A stretch of DNA of 64,000 nt from Isoetes taiwanensis (Eukaryota; Streptophyta; Lycopodiopsida; Isoetales; Isoetaceae). Of this stretch, positions 13,537 through 27,600 are shown piece after piece; position 1 is the stretch's first letter; each line of letters starts with the position of its first letter. The position numbers and the translations under genes are program-made. The notes below the pieces were generated by a model. It saw nothing but the letters and a program-made list of their open reading frames with translations, had not been told where the DNA came from and made no database searches. The stretch spans positions 1,426,001 through 1,490,000 of the forward strand of contig JAJEKV010000084.1 of the NCBI GenBank assembly GCA_021234155.1. The letters run 5' to 3'.

Positions 13537-15707
13537 CTTGTGGGTCTTCTCTTACAGGAAGAGCCAACACACCTCTCAGACTCCACTCTTTCTCCACAGA
13601 AGCCAGAGCCATGGACCCAATGGACCCAATAGTAATGGCAAAGACAGCATCAAAACCTCCAGCTCCAGGAATGCCAGCAAATATCACTCCATTCAGGTCC
13701 ATAGTCGCATCCAATAATCTGCAGGAAGCATATCCCAAAAATGTCATATCAAATAACAAAGACATTGAGTTTATTACTTCATGGGTGCACATACCGGTAC
13801 ACCTGCATCTTCACCCACTTGCCTTAACATGCACCTAACCTTTTCAAAGGCATGCCTGAGTTCAATCAATCTTCTGACAACATCCTTCTCAGAGCTCGAG
13901 TTCCACTTTTGACCTTCCCACTGCACAGATACATCTTAAGGGTTATCACGTCATAAAGAAAGCGAACCAGTAAGAGCATGTCCCATTTCCTGAAGTTTTG
14001 AGACTTAGAATATCATCCCGTAAAAGTAATGGCCCACACCTGCTTGGCTGGGCATGTACTGCACTTCTCCAGAACAGCAACATAAGCACTATTTGCCACC
14101 AATGATAACTGTTTTAATTGAGAATGAATATATTTCTTGTATATACAATGTAATAAACAAAGTACTAAAGAAAAGGGTATGCTCGTTATCGAGAGTACTC
14201 AATAAACTGCATCAAAGCAACTAAACATCAATGGCATCATAGAAGCACAACAATACAGACCATTAAACCAAATGCGGAAAAAGAACCAATCAGTTTTAGA
14301 CGATGAGAATTCTCACCAAGTGAACAGATGGTGGAAGTGCATATTCTTTTTTCTCATGGTCACAGTTCCCAGTTAGTATCAAGGGCACACCTTCAACCGG
14401 AGGCAACAAATTTCCTAAAGCCTACATCACAGCAGAAGAGAAAAGCATAACAATAGCTCTAGACAACCTAGGAAAATAACAGCTGTGGAAATAGAGCATT
14501 AACATTTCGTGGATTTATAACTAGCATTATGCGAAAAGGTCATACCTGAATAGTAAACTGAAACACAAATAGTTGCCAGAACTCCCATCATACATAGGAA
14601 AAGACACAGTCGTCCAATGGCATTTTTGCCAGCCACTCTTCCTCAACAACAAAGAACTTTCACTTGGGCTGTGATGCTCTCAGTCAAATGTGCCTGCATA
14701 AAGCAACAAGTTCAATGGCCAGAAGAGTTGAAAGAAATTATGCAAATATACAGACTCATGATATATCTAGTGCAAGATAATTTGTGAGCTGGTCAATCAT
14801 AAGAATTCAGTTTCAACTAAACAGAGGTTCCATGTGGCACTTTGCAACAGAAGCAAGAATTGATTTGCGGCGAGTTAAATTCTGCCTTTAATTTTTTATA
14901 TTCTTCAGCATTAAACTGCAATTATTTCTGAAAAATGGGACACAACTTGATCTCCTTCACATCATTTGTTCATTACAAACTGTCCCATGGTTGTGTTTAG
15001 CATTATTTGCGAACAAAGCTCAATCAAATTGTTCCCAGCCACATAAGCATGCACTCACCACATGTGTGCATGTCGACATGCATAATTGAAATTGAAACTA
15101 GCATTTTGAACATATAAAACCTATTTGTAAATAGGCAGTAGGCTGCACCATTGTATGAACGAAGGAGAGAGAGTTAACCTTCCAAAACTTCTTCCACGAC
15201 CAGGGACTTCAAAAGTGATGCAATCTGGCCATCCATGTCTGCAATCAAACAAATATGCAAGTATAGCTTAGATATGTGCTTAGATATATGCATGCCATCT
15301 TGTGTGTTCCCTTGCAACGAATAACAAAAGATCAAAATTTTCTAAACTGCAAAGTAAGAATATGAAACTAGATTCTCACAGGCTTTCACTTACAATGGGT
15401 AGAATCTTATTATTAAGTCATAGAGCGGAATCTATTACGGCCATTGCAAAAATGTAGGGCAAAACAAGGTCATACAAATTGCAAGGCGGAGCCACCAGAG
15501 CAAAAGTTCACTTCCCACCAGAGGATACAAATAAATGCAAAATTTCCAGGATTCAAACCGTAGATTTGAAGATAAACATGAATGCCAAGAGATTTCAGAA
15601 ATCTTACCTTGTCATTTGATTCTTGCACAGAAGCATTCCCAGGAGCTAAGGCCCAAGCCCGAGCTTGGAAGAAAGAAACCTCCGCTGCAATAATGTGTCG
15701 CTTAAGC
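13537..15707 (-). pseudogene. PMK: phosphomevalonate kinase relic, several exons missing
   Basis: Phosphomevalonate kinase is a GHMP-family enzyme that converts 5-phosphomevalonate to 5-diphosphomevalonate in the mevalonate pathway. Exons with splice signals are visible on the minus strand. 14421-14317 carries DHEKKEYALPPSVHL. 14108-14040 encodes LSLVANSAYVAVLEKCSTC. 13920-13795 starts WEGQKW and ends RQVGEDAGVP. About 13721-13537 carries LLDATMDLNGV, the hallmark GIPGAGGFDAVFA, and VREDP. These align in order with plant PMK. A weaker candidate lies at 15685-15607. I cannot find the N-terminus, the GLGSSA ATP loop, the GEPG-GGSSTPSM segment expected between 14317 and 14108, or the C-terminal tail. 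The last visible junction does not keep phase. It is therefore probably a pseudogene, although every visible exon is still open. Confidence 0.75.
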
Positions 15708-16750
15708 CAGACCCCTAGCAACCTCGATGGAGCTGGACGAGATGGGTTTGCATGCAACAAAAATATGTACCAAGGTCTATACCAAGGATTTTCTCAAGAT
15801 GTCATTGCAATCGTTCAGGTATCAATAATGGACTTGTATCAATAAAAAATAATTCCATGTTGCTGTCACAAGGCCCTGAATAAGAAACGAAGTGGTTAGC
15901 ATTGATAAGTAACTCAATTGGGACAAAAAACTCTAGCTTGGTTGATAATTCTAGACTTAAAGAGAAAAATGATGATTCATCAACAATGATAAAAAAGTTA
16001 GAGAAAAATATCACTGTGGGAAGGCCACTGCCCAAAAAAAAATATCGAGGAATGAGAATCCACAAACAAAATACCCGGCCTGACTCTGAAACCTGATGTC
16101 AACAGCGCTAACACTCAAGGACCTGCGCTAACAGGGGGAAAAGAAAAGATGATGGGCTACTCTGTAAGCAACCCCTTCACTTCCATCAAACTCAAACCAA
16201 TAAAAACGAATTCCTCCACTGTCACAAGAAAAAGCAGACTGACAGCAAAGGGCCCAACCACCGATTATGAGAGCAACCAGAGTTGGAGAGGAAAATCAAA
16301 ACATTAGAGCCCGAGAAGACTTGCAAAAGGAAAAAACCCCTTTTGTGCCAATGACTCAAGCAGCAGAGAGCATGTGTGGGCAGAATCCGGCAACACAAGG
16401 CAACGAGGGTGGGATGGCAATGGAATGAATAAGGCAGAAGAAGCCACAGAAAAATGTGCACAGACCTGAGTCGGAATGTTGCCAACGGAGAAAGGAAAAT
16501 TAGCAAAGAGGCCAACCGAGCAAGGAAAACCCAGCAAGCACAACCTGCACCACTCCGCCAAGCCTGCACTGCTCTGATCCGGAAGGGCGACAGAAGAAAA
16601 ATTCAGCAGAAGCAAACTCACAAGAAAACTGCCACGCAAGCCAAATGTTTAAAATGCTAGTTGGCATTTCGAAAATGGAGCGCTTCGTCGGGCCTTTTTT
16701 CTCTCCAGATTACAATTGCACATCCGTCGTCGGACTAGCCGGGCACAAGT
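14560..16750. other. unassigned sequence beside the PMK relic
   Basis: Minus-strand stretches with splice-like borders occur near 14690-14548 and 15240-15183, but their frames do not match PMK and one contains stops. From 15760 to 16750 I see no recognisable gene; short frames on both strands lack motifs. Confidence 0.3.
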
Positions 16751-16814
16751 TGAAGGTTTGCTATGGCTTTGTGACCCTTGAATTTAGCTTAGTAATCTAA
16801 AATTCATGTATATA

Positions 16815-18700
16815 GATGCCATTATGGAGTTGCAAAACAAGCTGGAAGCTTACACCGGAGCACATGAAGGCAATGAAATGTCGGACTTGCTTGCAGCAGA
16901 AGATTTGTTAAACGCAGTTAAGGAATGTTGATCTTAGTATTTCTGTGGATTCAGCATGTTTACTTATAGAGCCTTTAACGCAGCTTTACAGTGAAAGAAC
17001 GCTTTTCACTTCGATCCAACCATTGGCTTATGTTAAGATCCTTCGTTTGCTGTGGGAATTTGAGGAGCAGGGATATTTTCCTCACAGGCAAGTCATCTGG
17101 CTGATTGTCCTGATAGATTTTCTCTGAAGCAGTTCACTCATTAATGGCCTTGTAGTAAAAGCTTTGGTAGAAGCGTGCTATGGTTGCAGCAATTTCAGCC
17201 TTGCAAAACATGTTCATAACCTCAAATCCAGAAGATAAAAGAATTCTTGGTAGTTTCTTACACAATATAATGTCTCGACTAATAACCTGGATACGTATGC
17301 ATTAAATGGCTTAGCATTTAGGATTGGGAAACTTTGAAGGACTTACTTGACTCTTCTCATGTTTATTGCCTTGATCAGTATGTGCACTGATTCACACATT
17401 ATATGCAGATTATTCTGATTCAATCATAGAGGCATGGGAAGTAAGTATAATTCAAGGGATTGGTGAGTCTGCCATGCGTATGGATATTGTAGAGTCCGTA
17501 ATCATCGAGCAAGTGCGACTTCTTAACTCAAGCTTGGTAACATTATAAAAATATTTGCATTACGGTGCAGTGGTTTCTTCATGCAGGTTTCAAATCCATG
17601 TTGCATTAATGGAAACAATAGCAGGGTGCTGATTACATGCATAAGGTCGGTGATGAATTCAAGGTACCCTACCTAAGAAGCTAGATTGTTTGACAGGCAT
17701 AATGGCTAGTCAATGACACTGAACTGCAACAAACAAAGGCTATTCAATCATGGACATTTAAGGGAGGCAATTTGGGAGAAGTTTCTGGATTCTGAAGGAA
17801 CTGAGGCAGTCGCTTATCTTAGGTTGATTTTGAGGTTTTTTGCATCTATTGAAAGCAATTTTATTAAGTCAAGTTGGATAACTCACAGGGTCTTTTGTGC
17901 TATTGCTGAACTGGATGAGGCCAATTCTTTCCATTATCTTAAAGCTTGTAAGAAAGTTCTCAAGGGTATGGGGGCTAAATATATTCTCTTGTCTCAACGA
18001 TATCTTTTTCTTGATTTAATGTTTTTAGTGACATTGTTTTTGAGAAGTACAAAACGAGTTCCTAGAATGGAATTGCAGTACCCTATCTATGATGCAATTG
18101 ACAGTTTGAAATTGAAGATAGGGGAGAGTATCTACAAAGTATTCCGTCATATACTCTTATTTTGTACTTTTAACCTTTAGTATCTATCCTTAACGCTTTG
18201 CTGTTTGCATGCAGGAGTCATTTTTTGCAACATTTTCTAAAATAGATCCACAGCGCAAAAGTTGAGAATTTGTTGTTCCTTCCATGTGGTTAACTAGTTC
18301 ATCCGCAGGCTTAGTTGCAAGTTGAAATGTCAAATTTTTCACCAATACAAAAAATATGGCAACAAAATTGCCGTTCCTTGGGTTTTGTGGGATTTTATCC
18401 TGCAGGTCATGGGAACTATTAAACAGGGAAGACCACATCCCATCATCAACCCAGCCACAACTCTTGATGATAATATAAACCTTATACCGCATTTTGGTTA
18501 GCAATATAAAGCAAAATCTCCACTACTTTAATGGCTGAGTACTAGTTTAAGTTTGGAAGATTGAAATTGTATTTCAACTGTAATTGAGGCGCATCATCCC
18601 ATGGAGGAGACCAAAAAACCTGTAGAATCAGGTAAATGCAGATTGCAGACCTGCAATTTACCAGCTTCTGATATTGGTTCCACGATGCTGGTCCATGGGT
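16815..18700 (+). pseudogene. unrecognised multi-exon protein locus, probably decayed
   Basis: Three plus-strand segments look like helical repeat protein. About 16815-16920 carries ELQNKLEAYTGAHEGNEM and continues in a shifted frame at 16927-17100 (SACLLIEPLTQLYSERTLF, LAYVKILRLLWEFEEQGYF). About 17412-17545 carries DSIIEAWEVSIIQGIGESA. 17713-18180 is a 155-codon frame with EGTEAVAYLRLILRFFASIE and FHYLKACKKVLKG. Later pieces near 18410-18480 and 18597-18640 may continue it. I do not recognise the family; the composition suggests an armadillo/HEAT-type scaffold. The shift near 16920 and stops near 18240 suggest decay, but unrecognised introns could explain part of this. Confidence 0.4.
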
Positions 18701-18948
18701 GTGGGGCCATCCGCATTTTTGTTATGTTCTCTTAGCCACAAGGGAAAATGCTTCTATTGTTCTGATATTTTTATGGATTCGTTAATCCACAGAAACTACT
18801 TTCTAATAGATTGGCAAATCCATACAGAACCAAACTTTTTGTGCAGCATTTGGTGCTCACATTAGCAGATTAGTGTCTGCGTCTTCGGTCCTTTTAAGTA
18901 TGAACAACTTGATTCCTAAGCGGTTTGGAGCCGTCTGATTTGTTTGCT

Positions 18949-20853
18949 TCACAGAATATTGTATATACTGGCAGTTGAATAGATATTCGACATGGGAACA
19001 TATGTTGCGTCACAGCTGGAATCCAAATGCATTACTACTTCAGAACAATGCCTCCCTAGCTTCACATTGTCATGCACTCGACAGGCACCAAGCAAAGCTG
19101 TCCATCCGAAAATATTGGGTTCCAATGCATCTTGCATCAGATGTTCAGCTTCTCTAAAACATCCACCATGTCCCAAAAGGTCCACCATGCAAGTAATGTG
19201 ATGCACATTTGGTTCTAAACCCGAATTGAAATATTGATGACCTTCATCTACCAATCCAACACAGCTGCATGCACTTAGCAGGCCAATAAAAGTTATACTA
19301 TCTGGAGCTATATCACTGGATAGCATGCTCGCAAAACACAGCACGGCTAAACACGCATTTCCATGCTGAGCATATCCTCCAATCATTGCATTCCATAATA
19401 CCACATCCCTACTTGGCAATGTCTCAAATATGTTCCATGCCTTGTTTATGTTTCCACATTTGGCATACATATCAATAAGGGCATTTGCAACTAGAAGATC
19501 AGTTTGTAGGTTATACTTAATGATCTGTTCATGGATGGATTTACCATGTTTTATGGAACCCATGTCGTTGCATACTTTTAAAATGCTTATAAATGTTACT
19601 TTCCCTGGATTTATTCCTTGACTTTGCATCTCATGAAAACAATCTAAAGCCAGGAGGCCTTTGCCACACTGAACATATCCTGTGATCAGAACATTCCATG
19701 GCACTACATTGCTTGTTGGCAACCTCTCAAAGACTTTGCGTCTTTGCTTCCAAGTATCCACATTTGGCGTACATGCTAATAAGGTCGCTACCAATAACAA
19801 CATTAAACCGCGGCCCAATTTGTAAAACGCTCATGGATGCATTTACCATATTCTATGGCACCAATACCACCACATGCTTTTAAGATGCTCACGAAGATGA
19901 TCTCTTGGGGTTTTGTCCCCGACTTTGCATCTTTTCAAAACATTCTAAGGCATGAAAACCTTCATTATGCTTTGCACATAACCCCGCAATCATTGCTCCC
20001 CAAGTAATCTGCGTCCACGAGTTGGCATTCTCACAAAATTGCCCGAGCTACTTTCGTCCCCACATTTGGCATACATGCTAACCAAAGGTGCTTCCCACCA
20101 CAACATCAAACCGCAATCCCTTTTCTATGATCCACTCATGGATGTATTTGCCCTTGTCTATAGCACCAATGTCGCCACAAGCATTCAAAATGCTCGCAAA
20201 TGTTACCTTATCGATGTATTCCCGCATTTTGCATCTTTTCAAAACAATCTAAGGCGAAAATCCCTTGCCACAATCGAACATATCCCGAAATCATAGCACT
20301 CCATGACACCACTTCAAGATTTGGCAACAAAGTTAAGGACCCCGTATGCTTCATCTAAATTTCCGTGATTTAACATACATATTAACCAAGGCACTTCCTA
20401 ACTTAATGTCGACCGAGATCGGTTTGGGTGATCTCACGATGTATATGCTTTCCATGTTCTATGTTAGAGCATGCTTTCAAGATGCCCGTAAACGTGAATT
20501 TGTTGGGCTTACTACACGCGCATGTCTTGCATTCTCTCGCATAAATTTGAGTGCAAGGTCACGGTTTCCATGCTTGGCATGAGTTGATATGATTGCATTC
20601 CAAGTATATGGGGTTGGTTCGCAACTTTTGCAAAAGCCCGGCTTGCTTCAACAAGACTTCTACAGGTAGCAAAGAGCCTAACGAGATTATCGCAAAAGTA
20701 TGCAACCCGATTCAAGTCCGGGCCGTGGAGCATACCGGATCGAAGAAACCTACCGATTCGCATCCTTCCATTTGAAACATTCTGTGGCGCGAAACACAAG
20801 GTCTCTTGACAAAATGCCATCTTTCCTAGGCTCTGATTTCTGTGGACAGCCAA
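18949..20853 (-). pseudogene. PLS-type pentatricopeptide repeat protein, decayed
   Basis: PPR proteins of this class bind organelle RNA and act in editing, splicing or stabilisation in plastids and mitochondria. The 3' part (19818-18949) is open for 289 codons and shows consecutive motifs: NVVPWNVLITGYVQCGKG, VTFISILKVCNDMGSIKHGK, LIDMYAKCGNINKAWNIF, VVLWNAMIGGYAQHGN and then an E-domain start (GWTALLGACRVHDNVKLGRH). It stops inside the E domain, and no DYW deaminase follows. Upstream (19830-20853) the same repeats continue in all three frames with many stops and indels, including a start-like segment with LVRLFATCRSLVEASRAF. It is clearly a pseudogene. The motif style is abundant in ferns and lycophytes. 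Confidence 0.88.
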
Positions 20854-20859
20854 TCTGGT

Positions 20860-21650
20860 TTAGCTGAGGACTAGAACGCCTTTGAAATGAAAAACAGCAG
20901 CATACAAGGTATCTGCCCCGCTATAAATTATCCGGAGTGCAGCAAAAATACTTAAAAAGACTATTAAAAAATCATCTTGCCACCAAGGTTCCAACCCAAG
21001 CACTATCACCTTCATCTGCAAAAGCGGGTGAGTGTTGACAAGGGGAACTCAGAATTACTGGAGGAGACTAATTCAAGCCAAGGACATATTCAGCCCCAAG
21101 TGCCCTGCTGCCGAATCTGCAGAAGAAAGAAAGAACATGAAGAAACAAAACTCTGTCCTATCCGCCAAACCCTATATCTGTCCGCCATAACTGTGCTTCC
21201 ACCATCTGCAAAAAACTCCAAGGAAATCTAAGAGTGCCATAGATCTGCCTATTTCCATAGCCACTTGTTCCATCCTCTGTTCGTCATAGCCTATTTGCCC
21301 AAGTCGCTGAACTGCCACGCACAGAAAAGAGAGAAAAATTAACAGGATGGAATTTCCATCAATTTCCCTCACTCTCTCGATGAAATCCCGACTGAGGGAG
21401 AAGAAAGTCGAACAGAAACATGGATGGGAGAAGCAGTCGATCCTCAACAGAAACATGGATGGGAGAAGCAGTCGATCCTCAAGCGCTTCTAACTGCCATG
21501 AACACTTAGAATTTCCATGATTTTCCACAGCCATAGATGAAATCCAACCACGGAAACATCAGCCACCTGCACAAAAATCCCACCTGGCAGCAACGTGGAC
21601 ACTCCGAAATTGCTTCAAAGTGTCCACTTGCGTTTGTGCAAACGTGCTAA
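20860..21650. other. no gene recognised; ends in an A tract
   Basis: Apart from a 35-bp tandem duplication (listed separately) I see only short frames. A pure A run near 21649-21664 could mark the end of a retroposed sequence, but there is no recognisable LINE coding upstream. Confidence 0.4.
21413..21482. repeat. perfect 35-bp tandem duplication
   Basis: Units 21413-21447 and 21448-21482 are identical and begin CAGAAACATGGATGGGAGAA. Perfect identity implies a recent duplication. Confidence 0.95.
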
Positions 21651-21664
21651 AAAAAAAAAAAAAA

Positions 21665-23350
21665 CCCTTAAGCCTGTTTAGATACTAAACAAGACTTTTT
21701 TCCCTATTAGTATATAAGACAACCAATTTGCATCCCTGAATACTGTTAGGTGCCCTCAGCATTCAGGCCTTGGTTTGAGCTTTAAAATATCAAGAACATA
21801 AAAACCATTTGTAACTTTGTTATATAAGCTACAGTATTTTCATCTATTATAGTATTTAGTCATGGTGTAAAAGTTACATTACATTAATTGTACACTGATT
21901 TGGACAAGCATAAACTTCAAATAGACAATAGTTCAAAATGAGACAACAAGTCATTTTTAAACGTAAGCAAAACTTAATATCACAACGCGCATAATCTGTA
22001 GAAGAGGAACCTCATACTGAGAATAACTCCAAAATGGAATACACCAGCTATAACTGTTATAGTGCACAGTGTGAAAATAGAGAGAATGCCGCCTTTCAGA
22101 AACCAGATATATGCATAAAGATATTGAGCATATAACATCTCATAATATTTAGATGGAACACATTAAAGCAATGTGCAAAAACTAAACTTATTGTTTATCA
22201 ACAAAAAACTTGCATAAACAGAAATCATATAATACTCAGGGTATTTCAAAAAACACCAGCATGTCTTCATAATATCCCAGCATCTTTTTGTGTTCAATAA
22301 ACATCCACGTGGAGGAAAAGAACCGGTTACCTGCATTAAAACCATACGCAAGTTAGCCTTGAAAAAGGGTAAATGCCTAAGCTAAAGCAGGTAAGCAATG
22401 GTTCATTTCGGCTTAATGCCCTTTACCATTATACAACATAAGAAAGAGAAATTTGCAATCATATTTGTTGTCTTCACAATAGCCTATGTCAGTACACTTA
22501 AACATTAAGATATTAATCTGTTAAGCGCATTCATTCCATGTATTTCTTCCTGCTTCAGCACTATTTAGATCTCCTCACCCAATTCATATGCATTCACCCA
22601 ACGTGAATGATCATTGCAAATTAATCAGTGCTAACCTCATGAGTTCATTTCTAGAAATACTAGCCTCGTTTTGCATCTTGTTTTATTCAAATATATTCTA
22701 TTATTATCACAGCATGCTAAGGATTTAACCCGTTATTAGTTAGCAATCGTATAAGAAAATTCGTCTGCCATACTTCCCCTTTATTTCCAGTGCACATACC
22801 TACATAAAATTCGATGTTCAACAGTGTTCTATCACCTCTTTTCTGCATGCAAAGTACTTAATAGTGGACATTACACAAGAATATTTGTCTGCACCACTCA
22901 CAGTGTACAGCCTATCTCATTCATGGTGCATATATCTGCAACTTTACATGATTTCTGGCATATTATAACTATTATCTTATTACAATATCTATAACGGTTG
23001 CACTTACAGCAAGGCCATGATCCTTTTAATCTGCATATTAATCTGTGTTGTCGTGAGTAATTTAAGATATTAGTAACCTGTGTATATTCCATAAGAATAT
23101 TCATATGCGTTACTGACTGTGCTAAGGATTTGACTAGACATGCTAAACTGAAACCTATCGTATCTCTCAGCTAAAAATATGGCCTACAAAAATCAAGTCT
23201 ATGTCATTTATGGCTCCCTGATTTATTTTTCTCTACTGGTCTGTTATAATTTGAGGCGAGCTCCTACAAATCGAAAGGAAAATAGTTGTAGTCCTATGTT
23301 ATTTTGAGAATATATTTCCACGTCTTTTAAGTAGATCTAAATATCTCAAA
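21665..23350. other. AT-rich intergenic DNA
   Basis: No coding region or element recognised. Frames are short and lack motifs. Confidence 0.5.
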
Positions 23351-23359
23351 CCTGATTAT

Positions 23360-23875
23360 TCAGTGCAGTATTGGTGTTATCAGGATCATGCTCCATATTG
23401 CACCTCTGTCATCAGTCAATGGGATGGACGAATCTCCAACAGTTTCTTCCTGATTTTCCAGTGTAAGCTGCTTATATTGTGCAGGCTGCTTATCTTGTGC
23501 AAGCTGACTAGGTTCTAGAACTGTGCCGATGGCTGCCTTGCTGCTACTACCAGCATCATTACGAACAGGTTTGTGATAGTCATACATCTTCTTCCTCTTT
23601 GCATCAGAAGCCTTCTGCTCGGCCATTCTGGCAAGGGTTTTTTGTTAAACCGCCCTTTCGGCCTACCCATCTACAAATCGATGTATATCAGCAAACATCA
23701 AGGTTACAGGTTGCCCTAATCGCCAGTAATGGATACTTCCATATTGATCAGTAACCCTAGCATCGATTCCATCCAACCACCCGGGCTGTAAGCACTCATG
23801 GGTCTCCGTCGATCTGTAACCGACTCGGCCGCATTTAGGGTTTGCTTCCACAATTTTGCCTAAGGTTTTTTCCAC
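23360..23875 (-). pseudogene. unrecognised ORF with an AT-hook-like N-terminus
   Basis: On the minus strand a frame beginning at 23673 reads MGRPKGRFNKK, an AT-hook-like start. It continues, after a one-base shift in an A6 run near 23640, into a basic, charged region (23626-23360: MAEQKASDAKRKKMYDYHKP, then Gln/Glu-rich). An upstream frame at 23875-23663 (GWLDGIDARVTDQYGSIHYW) is in the same frame as the downstream one but separated from it by stops. I do not know the family. A DNA-binding or transposon-derived protein is possible. Confidence 0.35.
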
Positions 23876-23899
23876 ATTTGCTACATTCCACTATTTTTT

Positions 23900-24600
23900 A
23901 TAAAGGCTAAACCATTGACAATCTATATTCAGCAAAGTTATTCTATGGTGGTCAATAACGCCATCCTATTGCAATGTAGCTAGATATTAGGAACTCTATG
24001 ATGTGTAAATATATCATCCACCTATGTTGTTTGCCAACTATAATTTTTAACAGCATAGGAATAGAGATAGTCTTAATGTCTGTCCATACGTAAGTAAATG
24101 CACAGATATCTAAGTGGTCTTACCACTCATAATATATTAAAAAAAAAAAGAGAGAGAGAGAGAGAGAGAGTCGCAAAATCGAGAAAAGATCCATTCCATT
24201 GATCATTTTAGTTACAAAGATTAGAACAACATAATTTAATCAATAACATCATAAAGTGATTCGAATGCGACATAAAGGAAAAAAATGCAAAAACAAATAA
24301 AGTTAGCTGATTTATAAGGTGCTTTCCAGAAATACCTAACTAAAGTGAATACACCAATAGTGTCCCATTGATATAGGCAATTCTAGACTATGAAGCCAGG
24401 ATATCTCCAGCCTGTAGAGTGGCCTTGTAATGCCCATTCAGTTGCCACAAGTAGGTTCATGAAGAAGACTGACCTTGCAATTGACGAAAAAGGAAATAGA
24501 TAGCCAGGAGAACACATGGAAGAAGTAGACCTTATTGCTTAACTTTTGAAAACAACTACCTCATTTTAAGCTGATAGGAAGCCTCCACAGCTTCTAGAAA
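23900..24600. other. spacer downstream of the kinase gene, with (GA)n
   Basis: Apart from a simple-sequence run at 24141-24170 (ten A then (GA)9 or so) I see no feature. This would contain the 3' untranslated region of isopentenyl phosphate kinase, whose stop codon is at 24604-24606. Confidence 0.6.
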
Positions 24601-24603
24601 TGA

Positions 24604-27600
24604 TCATTTGCTGGAGGAGCTGTGCCTTACAATAGTTCCAACCCAGTTTTCGTTACAGCTCCCAACAAAGCCAGATAGTGCATGCAAAGCATAAGTTGTT
24701 CCAGCCTAAAAAAGGGATCATGGAAGCTAAATGTAAGAGATTAAAAAAAGGGAAAGAAAAGAAAAGAAATATAAGTAACTGATACCTCTACGATGTAAAC
24801 ATCAATTCCCATGACAGCAATCAAAGCTGCTTCCCCTATTTTGCTTGCCATTCCTCCAGTTGTGTCATGGGGGGATATGCTCATGACTATCAGAGGACAA
24901 AAGATAATTAGTTATATTAAAAAAGCCCCTGGCGCTAAATCTCCTCGTTCTAATCAGTAAAGAAATTAATATAAACAGACCTTGACCATCCAACTTGTAT
25001 TTGGACGAGAACTGTTTAAGGTTATAATGTAAACAGACCTTGACCATCCAACTTGTATTTCGATGAGAACTGATCAAGGTCAGCTTCCTGCTACATCCTC
25101 TACCCAAATAATTTGAAGTTAAAAAGGAGGGACCAACCTGGACTGTCATCATTCTTCATTATTGGATCTGAAACAACCCACTGCCCATTATCCGTCACAA
25201 CTGCATGTATGGATATCATGAGCGTTGCTGGTTGCTAAGAAAAGGATATTTTTGTAGACATATAGTACTATACCAATTTCTTTCAGCAAAACAGCTCCGG
25301 GTTCTGATGGGGGCCTATCAAACACTCCTTGAACATTAGTCTAACATGACGTCAAGGCATAGAGCTAAAAGATAGCATCTTCAAATATCAAATTTGTTAA
25401 TGAGATTAGCCTATGACACCACATAGGATACAAGGAACACCACATAGTTGGGATGAATCTCTTTAGCAAGGCAGCGGATTATGGTGTCTCCGCTTAAAAT
25501 AGAACACCCCTATTTAATCCGAATGCAAGAATAGGTACATATATCAGTACTTTTACAAACTATTCATGTGCAAATACATTTCACAAAAGTAGATAAAATA
25601 GTCTTATAAGGTCATCCTTTCAATCAACAAACTCTGAATTAAAACGCTGACAAGCTACGTGGAAAGAACATGTAGGTAATATTTAATGTTCATTGACACA
25701 CTCCCTATAAGGTCCCACTCGAAGGTCCTACTTAAGGCCTTACTCAAGATTGAGTTTATACAATTGTCTGTGGAACTTCCTACGAGCATGACAAGCCCCC
25801 TCAAGCCCCGTCTGACCTGATTTTATTCCCACTGCATAAAGTAGGGAATGGAATATCAATACCCAGTTAAAACAAAAGAACTAAGAGAATGGGCTGCTTA
25901 TCATTCTTGCCTTTCCAATGTAGGCTTTAATATTATACGTTGCTACAGATAGACCTTTATCTTTTCTTCTTGTACTTGTAGTGCATCTTATTTCATCTTG
26001 CTACTCTTCAATTTCTCCTTTCACTTGAACTATGTGTCGTATGACGTAAAAATATCTATCTATCTATCCATCCATCCATCCATCCATCCATCCATCCATC
26101 CATCCATCCAGAGATACGCACTTTTGATCACAAAGTCTGCTTATATTGCCTGGCCCATAAGTCCCCTTGTCATACACTAGACTGGAAGTGCCCCTCAGAT
26201 TCAACCGCATAAATATTTTTTTTCAGCTATTTAACGGGGTGTACACAGTGAAGCCATATAATTTAGTTGAGTAGAAAAAGTCTTTATAAGATTTCTTCCA
26301 AAAAACAGCTTGTTAATGTGGAGTATCCATATGTTTAATTAAGATGCAGGGCTCTATGTCTGCATGATAATTTCTTGCTAAGTCAAGTAAATTCACATAC
26401 ATTTCTAGAAGGATTCTCACTACAACATGCCTGCCCTCTTGCTATTCCAAATTCGCATGCATTGCATCACGGAAAACTGGAGTACCATTTGCTTCATGCT
26501 CACCGCTTCTTTCTTTACCTTTTTCCTATTCTCTTCTTCCATATAATAACAATTTGCATATTTCCTTGTTTCTCACTATTGTCACCTGTTCTTATCTCCG
26601 CAATGAATTCTTGCATTAATTAATTTAAAAATTCCTGCATAAACGGTTTTCTAGATTCTGCCATTATCTCTTTCAATCTGGCATATTTCCATGTAAACAA
26701 GCCAAACCACAGCATCAATCAGTTTAACGCGTAAATTGGTATCAATATGGAACTGACAAGCTGGTGCAAAATTTCCACAATGAGAGATCCTTTCTTAGCA
26801 TCTGAATGTAGGGCTACAAAAGTCTTCTTGGGGGATTACAATTTTTTTTGCAGATGCATCTCTAAGATTCAGCAGAGCGCCCAGTCAGGCCAAAGTAAGT
26901 GTTGAAATGGATTGAATTTTTCAAAACGACCTAGACCTGGCCAACTTATCCTAAACCTGATCTTGCTTTCATAAAAGCCCTGAACAAGACAAAATTCCTT
27001 TCACCCAAATTTTCTAGACCCTGCCTTATCACTTTGACGGAAACCAAATGAAAGCATTAGTTATCAGGAAGTCTCTGATGGTCCATTTGAGCTTAAGTTT
27101 GCACCAAACTGGACAGACAGTGATCAATCAGAGAAGGGTCCTTTTGCTCAAATTATGGATCAGACCATACCATACGGACCAGGGCTGCAGCTAACTCTTG
27201 ATTCAGCTCTGTTAGTTGGAGCTCTGTTATACCTCATAATACTTGCTCCGATCTTGTATGTGCAGTGGGTGTCCTTACAAGGCTATGCAACATCCAAAAC
27301 CACCTCACTGAAAAGCAGCTATGAGGGTTCTTCACTACTTACAGGGTACTAAAGCAGAGGGCATTCACTACAGACATACACCTGACCAACATTGATCTTG
27401 TTTGCAGATTCTGAAAATCAATCACCGTCTATGTTTGTTCTTTGCTGGAAGTGCAGTTGGAGGTCAAAGAAACAGACAACAGTAAGTATTGTACTGCTGA
27501 AGCTGAGTCAAAAGCCCTCTGCACTACAGTTTGGTTGGCTCATTTATATGAAGATTTAATAAGTCCATGCTCAACCTGCCTATCCTTATTGTGATAATAG

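Noticed and set aside
15902-16660. Short plus and minus frames upstream of the PMK relic as genes
   Set aside because: Low-complexity Lys/Ser- or Leu/Phe-rich translations on opposite strands of the same DNA, with no motif or splice support.
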